A program made the position numbers and the translations under genes. The notes below the pieces were generated by a model. It made no database searches and had not been told where the DNA came from. It saw only the letters and a list, made by a program, of their open reading frames with translations. DNA of 61,262 bases from positions 1 to 61,262 of the forward strand of contig CAICTM010000533.1 of assembly GCA_903772945.1 (NCBI GenBank). Direction: 5' to 3'. Origin of the DNA: Seminavis robusta. Its lineage: Eukaryota; Bacillariophyta; Bacillariophyceae; Naviculales; Naviculaceae. Shown one piece after another: positions 8,825 through 19,361 of the stretch; position 1 is the first letter of the stretch; every line of letters begins with the position of its first letter.

Positions 8825-11101
8825 ATGCCTCATCCACGGTATAAACAGGTTGCTACGGAAGACGAAAAGAACCATGTTGCTGTGCGATCCCACAACAAGA
8901 CCGCAATGTTCTTGGTAGTTTTGGTAGTGCTCCCAGTTCCTTTCATGTTCTGTATTTGGACCCAGGGTCTCTCCTTGGAGTCCATTGGATGGAAAAAGCA
9001 GCTCCGTACTACTGATGACTGGAATCTGCAAGTGCAAGAGCAAGAGCCAAGTCCCGTACTGACACAACATGCCTTGGACTTTGTGGCACGACGAAGAAAA
9101 GCCTATGCAAAGGAGGGCAAGCATGATGATTGGAAACTCCGGGGCCACGGCTATCTTCTTACCTACCAAAACATTGTACTGGCTGCCACTGTGATCTCTT
9201 CAACTACTGTTACTGAACAACCACAAGAGAATGGGCTAACCATGGGAAGGAATCGAATAGTCATTTGGAATGTGCATCCTAAAAGATCCCAATCTTCAAA
9301 ATTGTTGGATCAGTGCCACTGGCTGACCATATGGGTGCGCGTCAATGGTCCGGAAATACTCTCGGGACTGGCACGGCCCATTGCTGCTGACTCTGTGGCA
9401 GGAAGAGATTGTCGGTGGGACTTTTGGGTGGACATTCAAACGCCCGGCCAATACGAAATCGATGCCAAACTCTTGACATGGAATGGTCTGGCACCCATGC
9501 ATCTGGTGGGTACCAAACCTACCGAACATCAGTGTCCGCATGTCGAAATGGGCACCAACGAGCCGTCCCCACAAGCACTCGAAAAGGCACCCCAGAAGAC
9601 TTCTATTTTGGGATTCAAACTCTACCAATCCGTCGGGGCATGCTGTGAGATATGCCGTAGGATACCTCGCTGTTTGTATTGGGCGACTCCTGCGAAACAA
9701 CTACCCGAACCCGATGATAAAAACACGGGATGCGACCTGTACTTTGCCAAGGACACTCCGGAGGATGGCATTCCCACGTCTCCTCTTTTGACGCAAGTGA
9801 CGCAGAATCAAAATGCCGTCATTCAACAACGGCAAGAAAATGGAGAACCAACACCGAAACCACAACAATTGCCCAAAGCATGGGGGGCCTCGTATGAAAC
9901 AAAACTTCCCCAATACAAATACAATACGACTCAATTCCTAGGCTGTGGGTGGAGTTTTGAATTCGCCGTAGACTTTCCCTGTCTCGATGGAAACCTCGAT
10001 GATCATGTATACATGGAAACCAGAGCCTTTACTGTGACGGAAGGAGGCACACCACAAACAACATCTCAACAGAAGAAGAAGAAGAATCATCTACCCCTGT
10101 GTGGCCAGAAGCATGAAAGTTTCGTCCGTATGCGGCAGCAGACCCATCCTCCAAACAACAACGGCGCTACAAAACTCACGGGTCGGTGGGTGCGAGAACC
10201 CTGGCCAACGCCCACCAAGTGTCCGGATCCCATGACGATGCTTCCGCCATCGGAAGGTAACAATAAAAACTTTCCCATGGAAACCATCGATGGCAGTCGA
10301 CCGCATTGTTGGCACCGCAGTGATTTGTCCGAATTGAGTAGTCAATGTTTTGAGAGCAATTGTCAGTACATTCTACCACAACATCGCTGGGAATCCACAC
10401 CCCTCAAGCACGACACGCAATTTAATGCCGTGTGGAAGAATTACAACTGCCATTACGTAGAGTTTACCGACCGGCAGCTCTCGGAATGCTTTGTCAAGAA
10501 CAAAATCTCCAAAATTACAATCAAAGGGGCATCCGTCTCCCGGATGCTCCGGCGCTACTTTGAAGTGCGCATGGAACATCTCACCTTTTACGACGAGAAC
10601 TTACCGGATGCCCGTCAAATACGAGTGAACACTCTCATGTGGCCCCATGCCATTTGGCACATGAACGAAACACAGTGGCTCCATTCCATCAACAAATCAT
10701 CTGCTGCCATCATTGCTCCCACCAATGACAAGGAAGAAGAGTACATTTTGTCTCCGTTTCTGACCAGTAGTGAGAGAGAGCAATATATGCACATTGACCG
10801 GGCGGTGCGATTTGGACAAACGATCGAAGAGCTACTGTCCAGTAGAGGCTACAAGTTCATCAATGCATTTGAATTGTCGGCCGCTTTCACCGTACGTGCA
10901 TGTCGTTGCAAAAGATTAATGAAAGCGCCTGTCTTGATCAAAGTGCCTCACCTATCTATATCTGATCGCTCGCTCGGCATGCAGTATGACACGACAACCC
11001 AAAGTGATGGACTTCATCTGGTGGGACCTCCGATGAAGATGATTGTGATAAAACTGTTTCATCACATCTGTTCGGGGACAGTGGAAGGAACTATATTGTG
11101 A
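8825..11101 (+). CDS. Type II membrane SGNH/PC-esterase-like protein (two exons)
   Basis: The CDS is 8825-10891 joined to 10985-11101 (727 residues). The first ATG is at 8825; the frame upstream starts only with TTG. A short basic N-terminus and one hydrophobic anchor (AMFLVVLVVLPVPFMFCIW, residues ~28-47) suggest a Golgi or ER type II protein. A Cys-rich stretch (CCEICRRIPRCLYW) around residue 278 resembles a PAN/apple-type module. The C-terminal third resembles PMR5/Cas1/NXPE-type acyl-esterases: a block I-like segment TIKGASVSRML, with Ala where the family usually has GDS, and a terminal DGLHL block supplying the Asp-x-x-His pair. The 93-nt intron GTACGT...GCATGCAG is phase 0 and has no in-frame stop, so it can be missed; splicing joins FELSAAFT to YDTTTQSDGLHL, which restores the expected spacing. 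A role in acylating surface or wall polysaccharides is inference. Confidence 0.7.
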   Translation: MPHPRYKQVATEDEKNHVAVRSHNKTAMFLVVLVVLPVPFMFCIWTQGLSLESIGWKKQLRTTDDWNLQVQEQEPSPVLTQHALDFVARRRKAYAKEGKHDDWKLRGHGYLLTYQNIVLAATVISSTTVTEQPQENGLTMGRNRIVIWNVHPKRSQSSKLLDQCHWLTIWVRVNGPEILSGLARPIAADSVAGRDCRWDFWVDIQTPGQYEIDAKLLTWNGLAPMHLVGTKPTEHQCPHVEMGTNEPSPQALEKAPQKTSILGFKLYQSVGACCEICRRIPRCLYWATPAKQLPEPDDKNTGCDLYFAKDTPEDGIPTSPLLTQVTQNQNAVIQQRQENGEPTPKPQQLPKAWGASYETKLPQYKYNTTQFLGCGWSFEFAVDFPCLDGNLDDHVYMETRAFTVTEGGTPQTTSQQKKKKNHLPLCGQKHESFVRMRQQTHPPNNNGATKLTGRWVREPWPTPTKCPDPMTMLPPSEGNNKNFPMETIDGSRPHCWHRSDLSELSSQCFESNCQYILPQHRWESTPLKHDTQFNAVWKNYNCHYVEFTDRQLSECFVKNKISKITIKGASVSRMLRRYFEVRMEHLTFYDENLPDARQIRVNTLMWPHAIWHMNETQWLHSINKSSAAIIAPTNDKEEEYILSPFLTSSEREQYMHIDRAVRFGQTIEELLSSRGYKFINAFELSAAFTVRACRCKRLMKAPVLIKVPHLSISDRSLGMQYDTTTQSDGLHLVGPPMKMIVIKLFHHICSGTVEGTIL

Positions 11102-11570
11102 GTCTCTGCGTGGGCCCTGTTTGCTTTGCTTCGGTACCGGTTCCGCGGGAACTCCTTCGAAGGCAACAAGTGGTTCACTCATTCGCAAGGGACAAGCGCG
11201 ATGCAGAGGCGAGGAGCTGAGTTGTGAGAGCTGGGCACTCGGTTCGCCGTCAAACGATGGAGCAAATTTTCGAGAGGACGAGTTTGTTTCTGGCTAAAAG
11301 GATACAGTATTGCTGATTGATCAGCGGAACAGGGACGAGAGCACAAGCGAAATCGTTCGACGGGGCCGGAATGATATGAAAAGGGACTATCTGCACGCGG
11401 GAGGGTGAAGCATGTATGCAAAAGTAGGACACGATTGCTATATTGATGTGGTTTATTGGTTGTGTAGCTTGCTTTTTCTTTTCGATATAGAATGTATGCA
11501 TGAGCAATTGAATATACATGTTTGGATGATGCCCATGTTAATGTTTGCCCTTCACGGTTCGGAGCCTTCT
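11102..11570. other. Shared 3' flank of convergent genes, no gene seen
   Basis: 469 nt between the esterase-like gene (plus) and the first receptor cyclase (minus). Short frames on both strands lack motifs. No terminator-like structure or repeat was recognised. Confidence 0.4.
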
Positions 11571-14500
11571 TCAGGCTGCCGTGTTGTTGGCGCAATTACG
11601 TTCCAGCAAGTGAAGATCAATGTTAGAGTTGTTCCTCGAGATAGCTGGCGACTTCGGTTTCGCCAGGCTGAAGAGATCAGGAGATGAACTCACGCGCTCA
11701 GTAGGAAATGGCTGGAAGGGAGACGGCAAGGCTGCTGTGTTGGTTCCCAGCGCAGGAGAGTGGAGGATGGAAGGGGGCGTGACGACGGGAGGTGAGGAAG
11801 CCGCCGGTACAGTTGGCATCTGTGGCGCTTTAGGAGGTGGCAGCAGTTCCGAAGATTGAAAATCTCGAGCAGAAGACTCATTCTCCAACAGTCGATCATC
11901 ACACTGCTGCCTCTGAGACATACCAGGCGAACAATGCTTGGAATTGTCAAGAGCAAACGCCTGGGACTGCATATCCGATTGGGCATCTCCGTTGCTGGAC
12001 GAAGTTGACTTTGCCTTGCTGGAGCCGTCATTGGAGTTGGTGATGGATGCCAACCAGAAGGTCTGGAGTACGCCTGGAAGAAAAGACCAATTGCGGAGGC
12101 AGCGTTAGTACTCACCGAACAACCCCAATCAATTTGACTCGCTAGCTATGTTCGTTGACTCACCTTTTCCTTTTGCTTCCACAACATCATCTCTGGGTGT
12201 CAACCACGACTTTGCTCTGGTTCGCCCTCCTTGGTCCAAGAGGTGAGCTGTCTCCACGGACACCTGGATGCGCCCAATGGTGCTGGTGCTTTGCATTCTC
12301 GATGCTGTGTTCACAGTGTCGCCAAACAGCTGAGGATAAGGAAAGTGACGAGATGGTGAGACACGTGTCTGGACGAGAACAATCCACAGCACGTGCTCCG
12401 GGTCGCACTAACCTGAAAGTGACTGGCCTTCTGGCCTCTCAATACTCCAGCCTGAGTTTTAATATACAAGTCAAATGTGTGTCAGTTTGTTCATGACTTG
12501 GACCACACATGTAGGGCCACAGCTCCAATTGGTCGATCGACGAACATTGAACTTACCGTAACAGGACCTGAATGCAATCCAATCTTGAGCTTCAGGTTTG
12601 ATGTTTCGGGACCTAACCTTGGTTGCAAAGCAGCCATGACTTCTGTCATTTTGAGCATACAGCTGCGGGCAAAGCGGGCCATGATGTAGGCATGATCCGG
12701 TTGCGGTTCTGCAAACACATTGGGATTCAGAACAGAAACCGAGTTGGGTGAGAATGCATACATGGCACTTCACAAAACCGGCACAGGGTCGAGTCAAGTT
12801 GGCTGCGTACCTGGCAGGCCCGCCACAGCGAGATATTGGTCTCCAATCTATCACAATCAAGAGTGAAGGGTTCTGGTGAGCGATGATGAAGAGATAAGAA
12901 AAGGAGAAGCTAAACTTGGCTTGCTTACAGTTTCCACCTTGAAGACATTCCTGTGACGAGCTAGGTGGTCAAATTCTTGGTACAAAGTCTCCAGCAGCCG
13001 GAAGACATCTTCGGGTGAATGTTCCAAGCTCCATTCCGTGAAACCTGTTGGATGATTGAGCAAGATATACATATAAGACCACGGGAGGCAGCGATTCCAA
13101 GCAAGGACAGAGGACGCATCGTGCATATGGTACGTACCCACAATCTGGGCAAACAGGACCGTGCACTGGAGAAGCAAGGAGGACATACATGTCACAGGTG
13201 AGAAGACCAATTAGTATCTCAATCGGGCGGGGCGTGCCAACCTCATCAACACGAACGTACCTGAGGGAAGAGAGTTGCAATGGGCTTTCCTTGGAATGCC
13301 ACCGCATTGAGGTCTCGGTTCAGGTTCAACTGCACCTTGTTATTCTCCTTGACGTTGCTGTTGTTGTTGTTGCTGTCTGCATTGTCTTTTTTCTTGGGCA
13401 AGATGGATACCTTTGCGGCAGCAGTTGTGTTGTTGGCGTTGTTGTTATTGTTGTCTTCGTTTGCATCGTTGTCTTCGAGGAGCCGGTTTCGAACGTCGGA
13501 AGGAAAGAACCGTTCGACAATGGCGTTGGATCGTTTGACGACTGCCTGGATGCGCTTCTCTTGTCGCATGGCAAAGCAATTGTAGAGTTGCAAGACACAG
13601 CAGACAAAGATAAAGATGGCAACTAATAGTGAAAAGAAGGGGTATGCATGTGTGAGTGAGTGAGTCTTAGAATGCCAGGTCGTAGTGGAGACGGTCGCGC
13701 ATTCAGAGTAGTGTCTCACCTTGACTCGCAGCAAAGATTCTGGGAATATCGGAATGATAGTTCTTGTAAAACTCGGGGGACGGATAAATGTGCAATTCAT
13801 AGTGGCAGTATCCAGCATCATCAGTATGATTGCTAGTGGTAGCATTGTAGGTCGCCGTCGACGAGACAAATGGACTAAAGGGTGCCGCAATGTCAAAAAA
13901 GTCTTGTTCGGAATCGTGTTGATCCCCATATCCCAAAAACACGGCTTCCTTGCCATTGAGTTGAAAGGAAAAGGGTTCTCCACAGATGGTGGAGTGAGGT
14001 GTCAAGACGAGTTGAATGCCATTGTCTCCTGTCGGGAGCAAATTCTCAAAGAACGTCTTCCAGGGCACGACTTGGAGGAGCACCGCGACGAGTGTGCGAT
14101 TTTGAGCACTCGTGTCAAAATCTTGATAGACGGGCGACACAATGACACTGTGGGGTTCCAAGTGTTCTTGGGAGGTTTCATTGCCATACTGCCGTGCCGT
14201 GTACTGCCAATGAATCCCAAACAGTTCAAAGAGATGAAAGGGTTCCGTGAGAATGGCCGCACCGTGGTCTTGGACCGCTTGCACCGCGCGGGCAATGCGT
14301 GGATGCGAGAGGGCATTGTAATTGACGGGCGAAAGGTCTCTGTCTTGTGGGGTCGAAAACTCGGAGGGAATGGGGAACATTTGCCACAGTGGCAAAAAGG
14401 GTCCGGGGCCCTTTTCGACGCGCCGGTATTCCTTCTTGTGATCGGGGTCGTACTCGAGATCGCGAGTAAAGATGCGGGTGGGGATGGTACTATTGGCATC

Positions 14501-15247
14501 TTCGTGATCGGAATGGAGACGACGGCGACGACTCGTCGTGACTTCCTTGTCGTCGTCGTGGCGTGTCGATGCCCATGCCTGATTGTCGACCGAGTAGTCT
14601 TCCCAGGCTTCTTGCTGCTCCACAACCAAGGGTGCCAAGGCAATGAGCTGCTGCTGATGGGCGGCCCAATGCGCCGTGAAGGACTCGGCAATCTCGACAA
14701 AATTGGGATCTGTGACGTAGGGCCACGAGACATTGCTGCTCGCAGCAAGCGCAGACGATGTCAAGTGAAGATTGAGTGGCGCCATTTCATCGTGTGTTTG
14801 TCGGGCTTTGGCTTGGGATTGACGAACAATGTGTTCGGCGTATTCGTAGTACTGTGAATGTATACATATAATAAGATAAGGAAGAACGAATGGGTGAGTG
14901 AAGGATCCATGAGGTCATAGAATACCATTCAGTACACTTACCTTGTCAGTAACGACCAGATCTCTTGCGACCAATCCGTAGATAAAGGCAAAGCCGGCCG
15001 CCAATCCAATGAGAGAAAGCAAGAGCACCATGAGTGACTTCCAAATGATATCTCCCGCTCCCAGGAACGCTTCTGTGGAGGCTGACTTGTGGACGTTGCC
15101 ACTCGTCTCGTTATTTTTGTTCGTGCGCGTGGACGTCTCTTCTTCATCTTCATCGTTGTACTTTTCTTCTTCGCAGCTTTCTGCCGCCAACGACAAGTCG
15201 TCCACCAAGGACAGAGTGGATTGCTTCATGATGGAATAGTCGGTCAT
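11571..15247 (-). CDS. Receptor-type class III nucleotide cyclase, first metal Asp replaced by Gln (ten exons)
   Basis: Exons from 5' to 3' on the minus strand: 15247-14942, 14851-13720, 13622-13261, 13165-13138 (28 nt), 13044-12929, 12847-12811 (37 nt), 12708-12557, 12451-12413 (39 nt), 12329-12164, 12073-11571. All use GT-AG and keep frame, giving 946 residues. Topology: acidic cytosolic N-terminus, TM at about 69-92, a ~380-residue extracytosolic domain, TM at about 480-498 (VAIFIFVCCV), then a linker and a guanylate/adenylate cyclase domain at about 600-785. Residues seen: CTVLFAQIVGFT, where Gln607 replaces the first metal Asp; VFKVETIGDQY with the second Asp (651) and the guanine-type Glu; and GDTVNTASRM with Asn731 and Arg735. 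The 160-residue tail is Ser/Pro-rich and there is no PDE domain. The ectodomain shares W-x-x-Y-x-x-DNQ-x-W and PW-x-x-x-x-ENLLP features with the gene at 28-33 kb, so the two are paralogues. It probably needs a partner to be active. The start is ATG 15247; the codon two places upstream in frame is GTG. Confidence 0.85.
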
Positions 15248-15253
15248 GGTCAC

Positions 15254-16440
15254 TCTTTTCTCGTTTGTTTCTTTCGACCAATGGATGGATGGATTGTGTG
15301 CTCTTTTTCAACACTCCAATGCCATGCCTGTCGGATGAAAATGCCTCCTGTTTGCAATCGCAGATGTCGCGTCCAACTGGCAGTCTAATACACAAAAGAT
15401 GACCACATAACCTGGTTATGTGGTCATGTGGTTTTACATGTATGATAACCACAATGTTATTGTCATGACCACCATACTCCACCATACTCCAAGCTTCTCC
15501 ACCATCCACCCATCATGAACGAAAGAAGAAAGAAAGCTTTGACAAGAAGGGCCTCCATGACCATCGTTAAACCCTCTTGAAGAACTATGCAATCCAGCTG
15601 AAACTCCGGAACTTGACGTTTGAACCTTTGACGAATGCCTTCCAAGATCCAAGTACAGGTACCAGTACTGCTACATTTGGGTCGTTAAAAGTAGGATTCT
15701 TTTGTTGATCAGAGAACTCACCAAAGAATCCTAACAAATGTCCACAGTGCGGAAAAAAGAACACGTACAAAAAGTACCAGATTTTAGTCGCGGCAAAAGC
15801 AACCGGAAGAGACGATTTAGTCGCGGAAAGCGACTGTCTGGAAGAGCTCTGGAAGAGACGATGAAATGCTGCAATGATGATAAAAAACTCCAGATGATAT
15901 CGATTAGCAGCTATTAGCTACGGTGGCGAACCGAGTCGAGCCTTCCCCTTTAGTTTGCTTTCAATGGAAGAGCTTCTTTTGGATGAAAAGAATTCCGAAA
16001 CGTCGTCGTGCATGCAACTTACTTTTGTAAAGTAAGGCACGACGCCGCGAACGAAGGAGGCAACCGAAAGGATGGTTTGTGCTTGTTCGCCATGCCGTAT
16101 GTATCGAGAGAGCAGTTTCGTCATCTATGACAGAGCTCTCTGTGGGCTTTGATGGCTGACCATTACGAATGGGCTGTCCGGGATGAAGGAACCTGCTCCA
16201 AACCATTGTGGTTGCTACCACCAGCCAAACACAAGACGAACAATCGAAGGAGAGGTGCCGAGGAGAACCGCTGAAGCGCATACGTGGTGTACCGCACCGC
16301 ACCGAGGATCTTGTCTCTCCGTTCATCAAAATTTGAATCGAATCTTCAATCGTAGCTCCCGTAGAGCCACTCACTGATGTGTAGTAATACATAATATCTA
16401 CTCCGTTAATAAAATGACCACCTACATGTAGTCTGCCTTG
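15254..16440. other. Intergenic stretch between receptor cyclase and LRR gene
   Basis: About 1.2 kb without a convincing gene; both neighbours are on the minus strand, so it holds the cyclase promoter and the LRR gene's 3' flank. Near 15781-15868 the words TTTAGTCGCGG and GGAAGAGACGAT each occur twice as a short direct repeat. The frame on the minus strand at 15961-16392 lacks recognisable motifs and I do not call it. Confidence 0.4.
15399..15427. repeat. Perfect 14-bp-arm palindrome (hairpin or dyad site)
   Basis: ATGACCACATAACC (15399-15412), one T, then its exact reverse complement (15414-15427). It lies about 150 bp upstream of the start codon of the minus-strand receptor cyclase, so it could be a dimeric regulator's binding site or a 5'-UTR hairpin. 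Neither is shown by the sequence alone. Confidence 0.6.
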
Positions 16441-18771
16441 CTAGTAGCACTCACAGAGACTACCACAGGATGCTCCACAGTCCACCGAACAAGGAACCAG
16501 AATCGATGTCATTTGTGGCAATTCGCACAGAGACGCAGGAACAGTTCCCTTCAGTTTGGGATTGTGATCCAAAAAGAGATATCGCAGCTGTTGCCATTCG
16601 TCACCGCCTCGTGACGATGGTATCGTCCCAGACAAGTCATTGTCAATGGCCGAGAATTCCACCAACGAGGTCATGCCGGTGGTCCATTCGGCCGGGATAC
16701 TCCCCTCGAATTGATTACTCTGCAAAAAGAGACTGGTGAGTTGCGTGAGTTGCTGCATTCGTGGTAGCAGCGTCCCTCCGAGATGATTGGATCCCAAACT
16801 CAGGTAGCGCAACTGCGTCATGTCTCCCAAATAGGGTGGCAATGTTCCAACCAACTGATTGTACTTGAAACTGAGACGTCGGAGGGATGAGAGTTGCACC
16901 AATGCCGGTGGGATCATGTCTTGTGCCGTGGCATGCACACCGGCATTGAGAATGCCCAGTGTTTCGAGGCGAGTCAAAAAGATCAATTCATTCGGCAATC
17001 GCCCACCTGCGATATCGAGTGCCTTGGGGGATACTCCCTGCAGACCAAATCCGAGGAACCAATCCAAATTGAGATGTTGCATGGCATTGCCGGGATCATT
17101 GGCATCGTTGGGATTGTAGTCGTGACAGGACATACCCCAGTATTCATCTCCACCGGCATCGCCCCACTGACATTCGTGGTGCTCGTACGACAACCAGTGT
17201 TGGCGCTTGTCAGCAGGCCAATCGGGTCCATTGAGACAAATATAAAACATGGCGAGTGCCACGAGTTGTACCTTTCTCCAATTGGGCAGAAAGGCATAAT
17301 CGGGATGCCCTTCGACAAAGGCAACAGCCTTGGATTGAGGACTATCAGGGTTTTGTAAAGCTTGGAGCGTGAATTCGGGCAACAACATTTGTATGGGACG
17401 CCGCGGACCTTGCAATTTAATAATGGGATCCCAGTAATAGTATAGGAATGTGCTGTCGTCAGGGTGCAGGCCATCTTGTGGTGAAGCTTCGGGAGTACCA
17501 GTACTACTATCCCCACCAAACAAGGACACACCATCGACAAAGACATGCAGCACGGCCAATACCAACAAGAGCACAATCCCACAGAGTGCCAGTACCAGTA
17601 ACAATTGACACGCCCGGGATGTCCAACAGGCCCCTCCGAGGAGAACATGGAGTGACCGTTGGGACCAATTGTCGTGGGACGAAGGCGTCGTCGTGGTGCC
17701 TCGGGATTCGGTCCGATCGGTACTGCGTTCTTCGTCGGATCCTTCTTCGAGAATGTTCAAACGATTTCCAGTGGATCTCATGCCGACCCGGAATCTCCAC
17801 CGGCGTTTGCTCTGTCGTTGCGCGCCCTTGCGGCTTTGGGCTTGTTGTTTTTGACCAACGACTGTCTTGTCCGAGTCTCCGGCATCGCTGTCACTGTAAT
17901 AGTCATCACTAATAATGCTGCTGCTATTGTCACTGTCCTTGTCAACGTGGTCGTTGTCGTCATTATGACTGGTACTGCTGTCGGTACTCTTGCTGGCGAG
18001 TTCTTCGTCGACGGGTGCATGGCGGCGGCTGTTGTTGCTGCTATTGCTGCCATTGTTATTGCCGTTGCGAAAGAGGAGGGAAAAAGGCCAACGAGCCGCC
18101 ACAATGGTTCGTGGAATGAAGGAGTGTGTGACGTTGGAGGACGTCGCACTGATGTTGGAGCCGGAGTTGTTCGAGTGTGTGACAGTCGTGTTGGTGTAAC
18201 TTGTCTCATCATCTTCCTTTTCCTTCTTGTTGGTGTCTTTCTTTGTTGTGACATCATCCTCGTAGTCATCCTCGTCTGCTTGGACAAGCTCTTGTAGAAG
18301 AAGTGCTTCTTCCGCTTCCATTTCCATTTCCGTCACCAGAGTCGCATCGGGAGACAAGGGGGGCGCAGCAATAGTGGAGGATGTAATAGTACTACTAGGC
18401 GGCGACGATGGCGGCACCATGGACGTGGAGAAGAGATTGAAAGGATCCTCTTCGGCCACGACAGGAGGAAAGGCAGAGGCAGGAGGAGACGAAGCCAAGA
18501 GGGACGTGGGAAAGTGGTCCTCTTCGTTACGAAAGATTCCATCGGCATGGGCCGCTGTCGTCGTCGCCGCTGCATCATTGCCAGTGGACGACCGAAGCCG
18601 TCGAGGTCGCCAACTCCATCGATTCCTTCGCTGCGATCGCTGGGCCGCCGTCAACAACTCGGACTCTGTATCGTCGCCGAGCTCATTGTAGAACTCTTCG
18701 TCGTCGCCGTCGTCGTTGTGGCCATGGGATTCCATGTTGTTGGAGTTGCCGTTGTTGGGGGGATCCATCAC
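16441..18771 (-). CDS. Membrane-anchored leucine-rich-repeat protein
   Basis: 776 residues, one exon. A long, low-complexity cytosolic N-terminus (Asp/Glu/Ser/Asn/Thr-rich, residues 1-375, with basic patches such as RRNRWSWRPRRLR and KRRWRFRVGMR) precedes one TM segment at about 382-412 (LLLVLALCGIVLLLVLAVL). The extracytosolic part starts with the diatom pre-LRR motif: RKVQLVALAMFYICLNG, then a Trp-rich HECQWGD...GMSCHDY segment, like a plant LRR N-terminal cap with paired Cys. About five to six plant-type LRRs follow (L..LR.L.F.YN.LVGTLP), closing with a Cys-rich cap CSVDCGASCGSLCECY. There is no kinase domain. Such proteins are expanded in diatoms and are thought to be surface receptors or adhesion proteins; the ligand is unknown. 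The start is the first of two Met residues. Confidence 0.88.
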   Translation of the reverse strand: MMDPPNNGNSNNMESHGHNDDGDDEEFYNELGDDTESELLTAAQRSQRRNRWSWRPRRLRSSTGNDAAATTTAAHADGIFRNEEDHFPTSLLASSPPASAFPPVVAEEDPFNLFSTSMVPPSSPPSSTITSSTIAAPPLSPDATLVTEMEMEAEEALLLQELVQADEDDYEDDVTTKKDTNKKEKEDDETSYTNTTVTHSNNSGSNISATSSNVTHSFIPRTIVAARWPFSLLFRNGNNNGSNSSNNSRRHAPVDEELASKSTDSSTSHNDDNDHVDKDSDNSSSIISDDYYSDSDAGDSDKTVVGQKQQAQSRKGAQRQSKRRWRFRVGMRSTGNRLNILEEGSDEERSTDRTESRGTTTTPSSHDNWSQRSLHVLLGGACWTSRACQLLLVLALCGIVLLLVLAVLHVFVDGVSLFGGDSSTGTPEASPQDGLHPDDSTFLYYYWDPIIKLQGPRRPIQMLLPEFTLQALQNPDSPQSKAVAFVEGHPDYAFLPNWRKVQLVALAMFYICLNGPDWPADKRQHWLSYEHHECQWGDAGGDEYWGMSCHDYNPNDANDPGNAMQHLNLDWFLGFGLQGVSPKALDIAGGRLPNELIFLTRLETLGILNAGVHATAQDMIPPALVQLSSLRRLSFKYNQLVGTLPPYLGDMTQLRYLSLGSNHLGGTLLPRMQQLTQLTSLFLQSNQFEGSIPAEWTTGMTSLVEFSAIDNDLSGTIPSSRGGDEWQQLRYLFLDHNPKLKGTVPASLCELPQMTSILVPCSVDCGASCGSLCECY

Positions 18772-19361
18772 AACGCTTTCTTCAGGTCTTCTATTGTCGT
18801 TGTCTTTCGCATGGTCAATCGCGATCCGCGATCACCATGTTGGTTGAGGGCATCTCATTTTTTGGTGTGTCCATAAGCCTTTCTGTTCCGAAGTTTCCTT
18901 AAGCCTTCCATCCGTGACACCAATTTGGAATCGAAAGTGTTGGGGATAAGTTAAGGCTAAATTTGATGGTAAATGTGTGCGTCCTAGCTATCCACTCTGT
19001 AGTTTCTGACGTCATTCGCAATCTTTTGATGAAAGGTTCCTCTAAATGACGTTCTCACTGACGTACTGACGTGTCTTGCCATCACCCCTCCTCTCACATT
19101 TCCAAGGATCTGACCAACCATGTCGTTCCAAGTTGATGGCTTCTCCTTCTGCCTTCTTGATGTGCAGCAACCGCCAGCTTTCCAAAGGCAACAGCAGATG
19201 GCGATCCATCCAAAAAGACACACTCTTCCAAAAGACACAGGTCGGTTGGATCCATTGCTTGTCTGAAGTGACACAAAAGATTGACCTTCAGCTTGCTTGT
19301 AGAGAAAGCACCAAGAATTGCAAGGACAACAGAAGACAATCAGATCAGATCAGGAAGAAGG
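18772..19361. other. Divergent promoter region, no gene seen
   Basis: 590 nt between divergently transcribed genes (LRR protein to the left, plastid repeat protein to the right). A frame upstream of 19362 is open in the reading frame of the plastid gene back to ATG 19281, but the signal peptide begins at 19362. No motif could be assigned. Confidence 0.4.

Noticed and set aside
13721..14857. A 378-residue plus-strand frame
   Set aside because: Antisense to the ectodomain exon of the receptor cyclase, whose splice sites and paralogue similarity establish the minus strand as coding.
17659..18297. A 212-residue hydrophobic plus-strand frame
   Set aside because: Antisense to the Asp/Ser/Asn-rich N-terminus of the LRR protein; the Val/Ile/Phe-rich composition is the complement of low-complexity acidic codons.
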